The translations under genes and the position numbers were made by a program. A stretch of 64,000 nt of DNA. Origin: Macrothele yani. Taxonomy: Eukaryota; Arthropoda; Arachnida; Araneae; Macrothelidae. The stretch lies in the NCBI GenBank assembly GCA_039090855.1, contig CM077013.1, positions 141,567,240 through 141,631,239 on the forward strand, written 5' to 3'. Below are positions 24,101-36,100 of the stretch, piece by piece (position 1 is the first letter of the stretch; each line of letters opens with the position of its first letter). The notes beneath the pieces are model-generated. The model was not told where the DNA came from, did no database searches, and was given only the letters and a program-made list of their open reading frames with translations.

Positions 24101-27100
24101 AACCACAGTTTCGGGTTCTGACATTGTCATGCAGGTTCCATTTCTCGTCACCTATTACAATGCGGTCCTAAGAACAGTTCAATTTGGTCACGTGCAAGCA
24201 GGGATACGCATGCACTCATTTGCTTTCTGCTCAACTGTGAATTGATAGGGTACTCAAACTCCCATCTTTTGCACCTTCCCAAGTTGACGCAGGTGCGTGA
24301 TAATACTCGTGTGGGTAGTCCCCAGCTGCTCGACCAACACCCGCTTGGTCACGTCGGTCGGCACTAAGGTCTGCAGCATGTCCATATACACTGTTGCGGG
24401 TCTTCCGGGTTTGAGACAGTCTGACGGGTCGAAATTTCCCTTCGGAAACCGTTCGAACCAACGGAAGCACTGACTATGTGATATGTCATTGGGATACGCA
24501 CTAATAATTTTCCTTACAGTGCCTGTGGGGATGCTAATGCGACGAATTCACACAGCATGCAATGGCGGATGTGCTCCATGTCCACTTGGCTGACGCTCAC
24601 ACTCTCCGCCTTCTAACGGCAAACTGCCACTGACTTAAGCCCCCTACCTGCTGGTGTCATGCCGGTGTGCTGCGCAATCTAAGCAGACAATGTGCGCCGT
24701 GGAGGGGCCCCCGGCACTCCTCCTCCTCATCTCTATGTTTACGGGCCTGGCCAACGGATTAAGAACTTGCTTGTGACGTCACGCTCGGCGACGGGCACCG
24801 TCCATAGGTAACTGAAGACATAGTGAAGATATTGATCATTTTCTTCAAATTATTTAAATTCCTTTTGACTAATGATTGTGAGCAGTTACTCCACGTACAA
24901 AATGTAAAATTTGTGGGGAAAAAATGAGCTGCAAGGAAGTTTTTTTAAATGTGGCAAACGGAAAATGTTCAAAATGCAATCAAACCAACTTTGAACTGGG
25001 ACTAAAGTGCGCTTCTGTATTTTTAAAGATATTTTCAAACAACTACTGACTTGAAAAATCACTGCTTATACGCATAACAAGTCAGAGAAAAGAAAATATG
25101 CTATGTTTGTAGTAGCTACACAATGGATCTGTTCTTCCTGTGTGCCTCACTAACAATGGGAATATAGATCTCGAAATTTTGGCAGAGACATTTAATATTC
25201 ATCATTAGAGAGGAAATAAATCCTAACCCCAGTTTAACTACCCTAAACCCCATGCAAATAAATTGTATATTTCAATTTTCGTTTTTATATATTTTCAATC
25301 TTCATTTCATGTGCGGGAAAAATTACAAGTATGCATGTTCTAACACATGTTCGTAACCATGGGAGGGGGGTGAAATCAGTACAAGGTAAGTTTATTTTTC
25401 ATTTATTTATTTATTTCTGTGTGTACATTGTGCTGAGAGATACACATTCTCAGTATCAATTTAGTCTACTTGGCAGCCTCAAATCTTTTTTATTTATATC
25501 TGTATGACCTGCAACATTTTGCAGATAAATAGTAAGGTTATATCTCTAAATCCTTTAATTTCAAAATATACTAGGGGAGGGGGAGAGGCTAAGTTGTTAA
25601 AACCACACATAAATATAGGCTGTAGTAGCATTATTAGCATTTATTTTTGCGACTTTCTTTTCCAAATAGTAATAATTTAGTATATAGTTCACCTTCCCCA
25701 ATTTTTATTAATTTCTGTATGTACTGCAACATTGACCTGGTGCATCATTATCAAAATTTTTTCTTCTTTGTGAATTACCTTTTCATATTCGCAGAATATT
25801 AATTTTGGAATAGTTTGCCTCTTCAAATTCATTATTTTTTTGGACGAAAGCAATGTTATTGGATCAGAAAGAGTTAGAGTCTAAAAACATAATTTTGGGT
25901 GCTGTTTTATTGATTTTTCGCCAGTTTTTCTTTTATAGACGCAAATTGCAACGTAACAGTACGTCAACGTACTAACAGATTGCGTTTCAGTTATTTTCGG
26001 CGTCTGTTTAAAACTGCATTAACACAATATTTTGGTATAGCCGTTTATACTCGTACAGAACAGGGACAGCGAGAAAGCGTAATTTTCATGAGAGACTTAA
26101 AAAACAAACGCAATTTTTTTTCTTTCTTTCTTTCTTTTTTTTTTTTTTTCAAATTTCCGTAGAACTGCTGTGTTACACAATAATTTGCAGAAAACCAAAA
26201 TATGGACTTTATTAAGCTGTTCCTTCAAGCATTAAGTACGATTGAATGCCCAGAAACGTATATAGTGCTGTATCCTTCTCGGTGCACAACTCCGTCGCTT
26301 AGCGTGACGTCACAAAAACGATGGCCAAGCCCGTAAGGAGAGGAGAGGTGAGTCCCGGGAGCGCCGGCCGTGGCCGGTGCTATGCGTTCGGATACCACGT
26401 CATATGGTACCTGTACCTCGTTATTACTTTCTTTCCATGCTAATATCTTGAATAAAATCTCATTTGCTGTTATTAAAGTCATAAGGAGAGATATACAAGG
26501 TTCAAAGGAAAGTCCTTATTCAGGGCAATAACTGCGAAAGGAATTTGTTCGAGTGGTACACAGGTTAGGTCTATGTATAGGAAAGGGACTATAGCCGATC
26601 GAATGAAAGCATTGGAGCGCCCCTAGCGGCAAAGTTAAGAAGTTAGTAAACCTAACTCGCGAACAACGTGAGATAGAAACAAAATTCCAATTACAAAGTT
26701 ACTCCTGTAAGACAGTGTAATATGGATTTCAAAAATTTCAGTAATTGAGAGCAAATTGATTTTCACAAAAGGGCCTCGAAAAAAAAATTATGCGGGGGGG
26801 GGGTCAGGTGCGCCACTGCACATCCAGTCTTAACTCGTCCCCCGGGCTCCCATCGAACTCTGTTAAAGAAATGCCACACACCTCGCTCGCTGTGTTTTGA
26901 GTTTGACCTTGCCACGAAAAAGTAACTTTGCTAGCTTACTGAACTCACCCTTATAGTCGTCGCGATTATTATCACCCTTCTTTCAAAATGAATTGATATG
27001 TTTAAGGTGGACGTCAAGTAATTTTGCTACCTATACTTCCAATGGAAAAACTTCTGTACACATTTTCTTCACAACTAATGTTTCCAAGGATGAAAATTTG

Positions 27101-30100
27101 AACATCGATTAAAATAGCTTCATATTATAACTTGGAATACTTAATATTTTCTAATACATAACCATAATTATATTAAAAATCAATAACTTTTCCTTTGGTG
27201 GTGTTGAAACCAGAAAAAAGATGGCGCGACCTGTGCTTTGATGACGTCAGTAGACAAACAAATGTTGGATTGCATAATTATGGTTATGTTTTAGAAAATA
27301 TTAAGTATTCCAAGTTATAATATGAAGCTATTTTAATCGATGTTTAAATTTTCATCCTTGGGAACGCATTAATTGTGAAGAAAATGTGTACAGAAGTTTT
27401 TCCATTGGAAGAATAGGAAGCAAAATTACTTGACGTCCACCTTAATATTTTTTTTTTTGATTGGAGGTTTAACGACAACCGTGAGCAACTCAATGGGCTA
27501 TAAAGCAGTCACCCGTCCCTAATTTAGGGTCACTGGTTCCAGGGAAGGGAGAGAGCCAGTGCCGTAAGACAAACACAACATCCATGCCTCACCGGAATTT
27601 GAACCCGGACCCCTTACGGACGAATGATCAGAGGCCATCGCTTAGACCACTGCACCACCGGGGCTGCCCCTTAATAATTAAATATATTGAAAATGCCAAT
27701 ACAATTATATTATTAAATATTAACTGTGTGTTACACTACTCAATTTCATTTGTAGAAACGTAAAATTGTACTTCATTGACATTTTTCTTTTTTCGGTTCC
27801 GTAATAAGGTAAAACGGCTGTATCACTTTTGTCACATGTATTTTCAAAATTCTGGCGCGTCTCAATACCTAGCGTTCTGGGCCTTTGGCTCCATGGTAAA
27901 CGCGGGTTAATACACTCCTAAAATTTTATGAGCCTAGTAATATCTTCCAGGCAGCTACCCACGATGGATAATGTTTGGACCTTCGAATCAGCAAATCTTC
28001 TTTTTATAAAAGTGTGTAATATTATTTTTTGTTCTCAAGAAGTCAGCATGACAGATAGCTAATCACTCCCTTTTTTAATTGGAAGAGGAAATGAAAAAAA
28101 TAATTAACATGTGCACAGAAATAGCTTTTACCTGTTTCATTTACGAAGGAGGATCAAAAAGTTAGTTACACTGTTGAATAAAAAAAAAACAAATAAAGAG
28201 ATATACTCAGGGGATTTACGTTAGTTTAAAGGTACAACATTTATTCATTTTTCGACTAAGGACTGTACACATCTTTCGGAACGTGTGATTAACTTTTCCA
28301 TACCTGTACAGAAAAAGTCTCCTCCAGTTTGGTGCAACCAGTTAAGGACCGTAGTTTTCATAGCCTCATCGGCTTGGAATCATTGTCGACTAAGGTCCTG
28401 TTTCATTTAAAAAAAAGTCTCCACTACTTTGGTGTAACCAGTTAAGGGCCGTAGTTTTCATAGCCCTATCGGTTGGAATCATTGTCGACTAACGTCCTGT
28501 TTCATTTAAAAAAGTCTCCACTAGTTTGGTGTAACCAGTTAAGGGCCGTAGTTTTCATAGCCCTATCGGTTGGAATCATTGTCGACTAACGTCCTGTTTC
28601 ATTTAAAAAAGTCTCCACTACTTTGGTGTAACCAGTTAAGGGCCGTAGTTTTCATAGCCCTATCGGTTGGAATCATTGTCGACTAACGTCCTGTTTCATT
28701 TAAAAAAGTCTCCACTAGTTTGGTGTAACCAGTTAAGGGCCGTAGTTTTCATAGCCCTATCGGTTGGAATCATTGTCGACTAACGTCCTGTTTCATTTAA
28801 AAAAGTCTCCACTAGTTTGGTGTAACCAGTTAAGGGCCGTAGTTTTCATAGCCCTATCGGTTGGAATCATTGTCGACTAACGTCCTGTTTCATTTAAAAA
28901 AGTCTCCACTACTTTGGTGTAACCAGTTAAGGGCCGTAGTTTTCATAGCCCTATCGGTTGGAATCATTGTCGACTAACGTCCTGTTTCATTTAAAAAAGT
29001 CTCCACTACTTTGGTGTAACCAGTTAAGGGCCGTAGTTTTCATAGCCCTATCGGTTGGAATCATTGTCGACTAACGTCCTGTTTCATTTAAAAAAGTCTC
29101 CACTGGTTTGGTGTAACCAGTTAAGGGCCGTAGTTTTCATAGCCCTATCGGTTGGAATCATTGTCGACTAACGTCCTGTTTCATTTAAAAAAGTCTCCAC
29201 TAGTTTGGTGTAACCAGTTAAGGGCCGTAGTTTTCATAGCCCTATCGGTTGGAATCATTGTCGACTAACGTCCTGTTTCATTTAAAAAAGTCTCCACTAG
29301 TTTGGTGTAACCAGTTAAGGGCCGTAGTTTTCATAGCCCTATCGGTTGGAATCATTGTCGACTAACGTCCTGTTTCATTTAAAAAAGTCTCCACTACTTT
29401 GGTGTAACCAGTTAAGGGCCGTAGTTTTCATAGCCCTATCGGTTGGAATCATTGTCGACTAACGTCCTGTTTCATTTAAAAAAGTCTCCACTAGTTTGGT
29501 GTAACCAGTTAAGGGCCGTAGTTTTCATAGCCCTATCGGTTGGAATCATTGTCGACTAACGTCCTGTTTCATTTAAAAAAGTCTCCACTACTTTGGTGTA
29601 ACCAGTTAAGGGTCGTAGTTTTCATAGCCTCATTGATTTGGAATCATTGTCTACTAAGGTCCTGTTTCATTTTATCGAAAAAATGGCAGTCGCTCGGGAA
29701 TAAGTCGGGGCTGTACGGTGGATGTTGCTACACCTCCCACTTGAATGACTGCAGCAATTCCTTTGTTTTCCGTGCTGTGTGAAGTTGTCGTGCAGCAGAA
29801 TGATACCTTCGCTCAACTTACCCCGGCGTCTGTCTTTAATTGCCTTTTGTGCCTTTTGCAAGTTTTGTAGCGTTTGGCAATATGAGTCAGCATTGATAGC
29901 TGTCCCTTTTGGCAGAAATTCTGTGTAAACAACGTCACAGTCACAGGAAACAGTCGCCACGACCTTTTCCACAGACGGTTGGCCTTTTCATTTCTTCCTT
30001 GTTGGAGAGGTGACATGCTTCCATTCCATGGACGATACTTTGGTTTCAGGGGTGAAATGGTTAAACCACGTTTCGTCACCTGTGATGATTCGACGCAAAA

Positions 30101-33100
30101 AATTGCGACCCTCAACAGAATACCGTTGAAGAAGAGCCAAAGACGATAGGAAACGTTGGTTTCTGTGCTAGTTGGTGAGTAAACGTGGCACCCATCTCGC
30201 ACACAATTTCCGAAATCCTAGCTGCTCATGAATAATAGAATGCACAGTCCCGTATGAAATGTCTAACGTACTGGCAATTTCCTTGAACTTGATACGCCTA
30301 TTATCCCGTAACATGGCGTCAACATGTTCCCGATTTGCTGGATATTGATGGTCAGCCTTCGCGGTATCCGTCCGTCAAAGTTATGCGACCCTTTTCAAAT
30401 TGTTGGCAGCACTTTACAATGGCAGGATGAGACATGGCATTTCCCCCGTATACAGCACAGATTTCACGATGGATGTCAACGCAATTTAGGCGCTTAGCCC
30501 ACAAAAATCGAATGGTTTCTCGCACTTCCAATTTGGACTAAGAATCCAGTTGACGCGCCATTACGTACTGCCTCCTGCACTAAAACAATTCCTGTCGACT
30601 ACTCTGACGTATTGTCTACTTCGCTCCCAAGCACACACGGTCTGACTGCAGTCCCACTCCAGATGGCGCCGCGTGTAACTTACCTTTTTATTCACCTATG
30701 TATATTGATGTATCGATAGAAATAATTATTTTAGTTTAGTTAGTAATAAATCGGTAGCATATAACTTTCTTAAAAAACTATTCAAAGCAACCGAATTATT
30801 GAATTTAAACCCTTTCCTGTGATTTTTGACACGCAAGGCACATTTTTTTTAATATCTTTTCAAATGTTAAATGCTGAGTGCCTCACTTCTCTGCTATCCC
30901 TCCTTCGGTAAGTCCAGAGATGATGATCGGATCAAAAGGCTCTTCACTTCCAGAAAGTGTAATTCCCAAGGGTTCTCCGTGTCGCACCAATTCAACGGTA
31001 TAAACCACAGATCCTGTCACGTCGGGTTCTTCTACAAAATGGAAATAACAGTGAGTATTAAAATGCATGCATACACACACGCGCACACAACGCGAATTTT
31101 AGAACTTACATTGCAATTTAAAATAATTTGAAACACTGAAGTAGTTGAACTAAAGTCACTGCATAATTATTATATTTCATTTAATTCAGAAAACAACGTT
31201 TATGAATGCAATATTTAAAACTTAAGGTAGACGTCAAGTAATTTTGCTTCCTATATTTCCAATGGAAAAACTTTTGTACACATTTCCTTCACAATTAGTG
31301 CGTTCCCAAGGATGAAAATTTGAACATCGATTAAAATAACTTCATATTATAACTTGGGATACTTAATATTTTCTAATACATAACCATAATTATATTAAAA
31401 ATCAATAACTTTTCCTTTGGTGGTGTTGAAACCAGAAAAAGATGGCGCGACCTGTACTTTGATGACGTCAGTAGACAAACAAATGTTGGATTGCATAATT
31501 ATGATTATGTTTTAGAAAATATTAAGTATTCCAAGTTATAAAATGAAGCTATTTTAATCGATGTTCAAATTTTCATTCTTGGGAACGCATTAATTGTGAA
31601 GAAAATGTGTACAGAAGTTTTTTCCATTGGAAGTATAGGAAGCAAAATTATACTTGACGTCCACCTTAAAAGTCCACTATAGTTTCGCTGGAAACTATGA
31701 TCCTGCTTCATCAGGACTAAGCGTTTTCATTTCTTGCTTGTTACCAGTCTCACGTGTTAAACGTCTAGTGGTGGCCATTGGTTTTGATCAGTGCTTTCCA
31801 TACCCTCGATAGGTACGGAGATGAAGATAAATCATTTACCAAATTATTACGGTTTTGAAAAATGTGAAAGGCTTCTAAAAAGTCTAGGTCGAATATTGAT
31901 TTAGGTCTATCTAACAATTTTGCATCATTAAACAGAAATTGCTGGTTATTTTCCCAACAGTGCTGGGCTATGTAAGATTTTTTATGTTCACACTTTTTAA
32001 TATATGATTGGTGTTATACATATAAATTCAGATTAAAAGAACACTAATCATACATTAAAAAGTGTGAACTCTAAAAATCTTCCATAGCTATGGAAGATTT
32101 TTTTAGGTTCATACTTTTCATTTTCTGTTGGAATTTTTTTTTAATACGTTTGTAATAATTTTGTGTTTTCTATAGGTGGACTTATCACAAATTAACTATT
32201 TTTTTTCAGTGTGATATTTCGATGCAACAGAATGCATTGGAACTTGAGATTTTTTTTCAGCTGACATTAACTTTCATGTATCTTTAAGAAATGGTGAAAT
32301 TTACTGTTTTATAGTATTACTTCACAAAACTTCTAAATAAGAAATGAGCTCTTGATAGCTGTAATACCTTTTGTCTTAAGGGGTATGTAACGATTGGTCG
32401 ACAAACGGTTGGTAGACATAACGATTGGCCGACAGTAACGATTGGTCGGCATAACGATTGGTCGGCATAACGATTGGTCGACAGAAATGATTAGTTGATA
32501 TAACGATTGGTCGACAGTAATGATTAGTCGACAGATATAACGATTGGTCGACATAAAATGGTCAACGGAACTTGGAAAAAAAAGACAAAATTTGAATAAG
32601 TGCAAATAGTTTGGCAGTGAATTGCCCCACCGGAAAATTGCCTCACATCTTTCAGCAACCCGGAAAATTGCCACACACAGAAAAATTGCCCCACCGGAAA
32701 ATTGCCACATGGTTTTCATTAAGGGGACAAGCATAAATCACCGTTCTTCCGAGAAACGCTTTGAATGTCTGGCAATTTTCCGGTAGGGCAATTTTCCGAG
32801 TTTCAGAATTATGTGTGGCAGTTTCCCTAAGGTGCCTATACCTAAAGTGCCCAGGGGCCCTTTCGGAAATAATATCATTCAGAAGGCCCTCTATATAGAT
32901 TTCACTTAGAGTACAAAAGATGATACGGGGGCCTATTTGGAAATAATATGTTATAATGCTGTACGTTCTGAGGACTACATTCTAAAAGATATTATTTCCG
33001 AAAAGGAACGTTACGTTTTGAGAGGTCAGTACGTTCTGAGAGGTACCGCTGCGAATGTAAACCATAATCCTCTGAACCAATGGTTATCTCGACCAATCGT

Positions 33101-36100
33101 GCTGTCGACCAGTCGTTACCGTCGACTGATCGTTATGTCGACCAATCGTGCGACACCGGTCTTAAGCACTGCACAGACTGATACACACGCATCGTATAAT
33201 CACCTGTTCAATAATCTACAGTAATTTGCAAAAGTTTAAGACCACCTGTGAATTTATTGAAAATTAAGATTTTCATACAAACAACTAATTTAGTAGTCAG
33301 AGATATTTAAAAAAATCCCACCACAGATGAATACTTACATTCTTTAGAACACAAAAAGACCGAAATCAGTGCTTTGTGTTGCCACCTTTGATTTTCATAA
33401 CGGACAGAATACCATGTACCATAACTCTCAATGAGGGATTTGCAGAAGTCACTTGAAATGTCTTTGCGCCACACGTACTTTATCGCGTCAATCAAAGCTT
33501 GGGAATTTGATGGTTGTGTTTTTGCTACCTCGTCTTTTAGAATGGTCCACAAATTTTCCCATGGGGTTACGGTCGGCACTATTCCGAACCAGTCAAGCAC
33601 AGTTATGTGTTTCCTCTGCAGATAGTCCTTTAACTGTCTTTGATCTGTGGCATGGGCACCATCATGCATAAATATTGTGCATGTATGCACTTGCACATGA
33701 GTTAACAGCTTCTCACGAAACATTTCCACATAAAAAGGACCAGTCATGGTAGTGCCTGTCGACAAAAAGGATAATGAAACAGTACCAGATTCTGCAAAGC
33801 ACTCCACATCTTCTGGGTAGGCGGATGTCTCACGGTGCTAACGGTGTATTTATTTCACCAAACCTTTTGCCTTTTGGTCGTCGAGCATGTGCTTCACGTG
33901 ATTCAAATTGACGCACAGTTGATTCACCGGGAAAAACTTGGCTCCAATTTTCAGCAGTCTACGATTGATGATGCTTCGCAAACTGGAGTCTCTGCTTTTT
34001 CATGACAGAGGTTAGTCTAGGTTTATGTGCAGGTTTATAAGACTAAAATGTGCAGGTTTATATATCCAAAATCTTTGCTAAGACTTCGGGAAACAGTGCT
34101 GATACTAATATAAGACCCTTTTGAATGTAGAAAGGCTTTGATTTTCTTGCACGAACTCCTCGGAGAACGTATAACTATTCGACTTATCGTACTGTGATCA
34201 CGTGGGGTTGCTTTCCTTGGTCGTCCACTTCTCTTTCGGTCGCTAAATTCACCTGTATCTCGATATTTCATCATCGTATTATGAATAGCAGTCTTGCTCA
34301 TATTCACTTTTCTGCTTATGTCAAGTTCTGAGTGTCCTTCATGATATAAAGTCTCTATTTCAGCCCTCTGAGTAACATTTAATGACGCTTTTTTGTCCAT
34401 TTTCGCTATATAAAAAATACGTTCAAAACCACTCAGCATGAAACCAGAAGCTAACTGACGTTCGCACGCTTCATTCAACTTTATCAATAGCTGCTGCTGT
34501 AGGATGATGCAACACCGACAGGAAGTTGAGTAATACAGACAGTAGCTGACGCAATCGGCAGAAATCTAATACGTCTTAAACTTTTGCAAATGACTGTAAA
34601 TACCCGGTTTCTTACGGTAATAGCTGGTATACGTAATAGCTGATGTACAAAATGGGTGAGAAGGAAGAAATGTACTGTGCCACAATAACCAACATTCATG
34701 CGATATGCTATCCATAATATCCGATCTCGCTTCAGAACTTTAAAATCCGTTCCTTTGACAGACGATTGAAAATTAACAGTTAATCAAACCTCTAGCATTC
34801 CCTCGAATCTCATCTGTTATGAGAATCTTTTCCTCATATGGATAAGAAAAAAGTGAGAACGGAGTTTTACCGATAATATACGAAAGGAATTGCGGTAATG
34901 TTTCTGAAAATTTAGAATTTTCTGTTAGGACATCATAAAAAAGGCAATTTATTGTCAATATAAGAAAAGAATTGAGGAAAGGTTTCTCAAAAAATTCAGA
35001 ATTTTCCTCGCCTACGAAAAATCCGTGAAATTCAGATTTCTTTTCGTCATTTCACGGAAAAGGTTGTATCATTAATACGTTTCGTTAATTAACTAAAAGA
35101 ATCACGGAAAGTGCCTTGTCAATTTCAGAATTTTTTTTACAGCGTATCGAATTTCGCCTTAGCTTTCGTGGGAATTGGATGAACATTTCAGTGAGGATGG
35201 TCCAGCATCAAAGCAACCCTAACGGCATGGAACATTTCTGATACCGTGTTTGATATATATATTAAGATAATACAATGTAGTTTGCCACAAATATTTATTT
35301 TTTCAAGCCGACCATGGTTTCGCTGCGTATTGACCTAGCTTCGTCAGGACGAATGGCACGTAAATATTCAAATTGTATATGATATCATAAACGATGTTTA
35401 CAGTCACGGGTTTTGGTTAGTTGCTTCCACGTGCTTGATAGAAATGGGGTGGATGCCATGTCATTAACAAGTTGCGAAGACTTCTGATATATATGGAAAG
35501 CTTCCAAAATATAAAGTTTGGTGGTTGAATCTGTCTTGTCAATTAGTATTGCTTCTTCAAAGAGAAATTTATGGTCCTTTTCGTAACAGTGCTTAGCCAT
35601 CGATGACTTCTTTAGGTCCCAGTTCCGAATGTAGGTCTTGTGCTCCTTCAATCGAAAACGCAAGGCTCTACGGGTCTGTCCTATATACGAAACGCCACAT
35701 TCACATGGAATTGTGTATCTGACGCCGTATCCGCCACCGCCCGTCACGTCTGTGGAGTGGAAACTTCGATTCGTCAGAGAATGCAACCTTTTCCCATTCT
35801 TCCACTGTTCAATGACAGTAGTCCTATGCGAACTGCAGGCGTCGTTGCCGATGGACCTGGGTTCACATGGGCGCATTGACGCAGCGTCGACTCCGGAGAC
35901 CTATGCGTAACAGGGTTTGCTCTACTGTTATCGGGCACACATGCCCAGGTGCCCCAGCTTTCATTTGCGTGATCAATTGCTGCACGGTTGCGCGTCGATT
36001 GCCCTTTACCAGTCGACAGAGGCGACGTTGTCCTCTGGGGTCGATGGTCTTTGGGACTTCACAGTTATGACGTCGGGAGGTGCTCGGTTTGCCAGCTGTC

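Noticed and set aside
26225..26482. An 85-codon minus frame
   Set aside because: Reasonable composition but no recognisable motif, and it does not connect in phase to Grip exons F or G.
28417..29677. A CRISPR array (regular 97-bp spacing)
   Set aside because: There are no variable spacers: the whole 97-bp unit is repeated, and it encodes part of a transposase in a eukaryotic intron.
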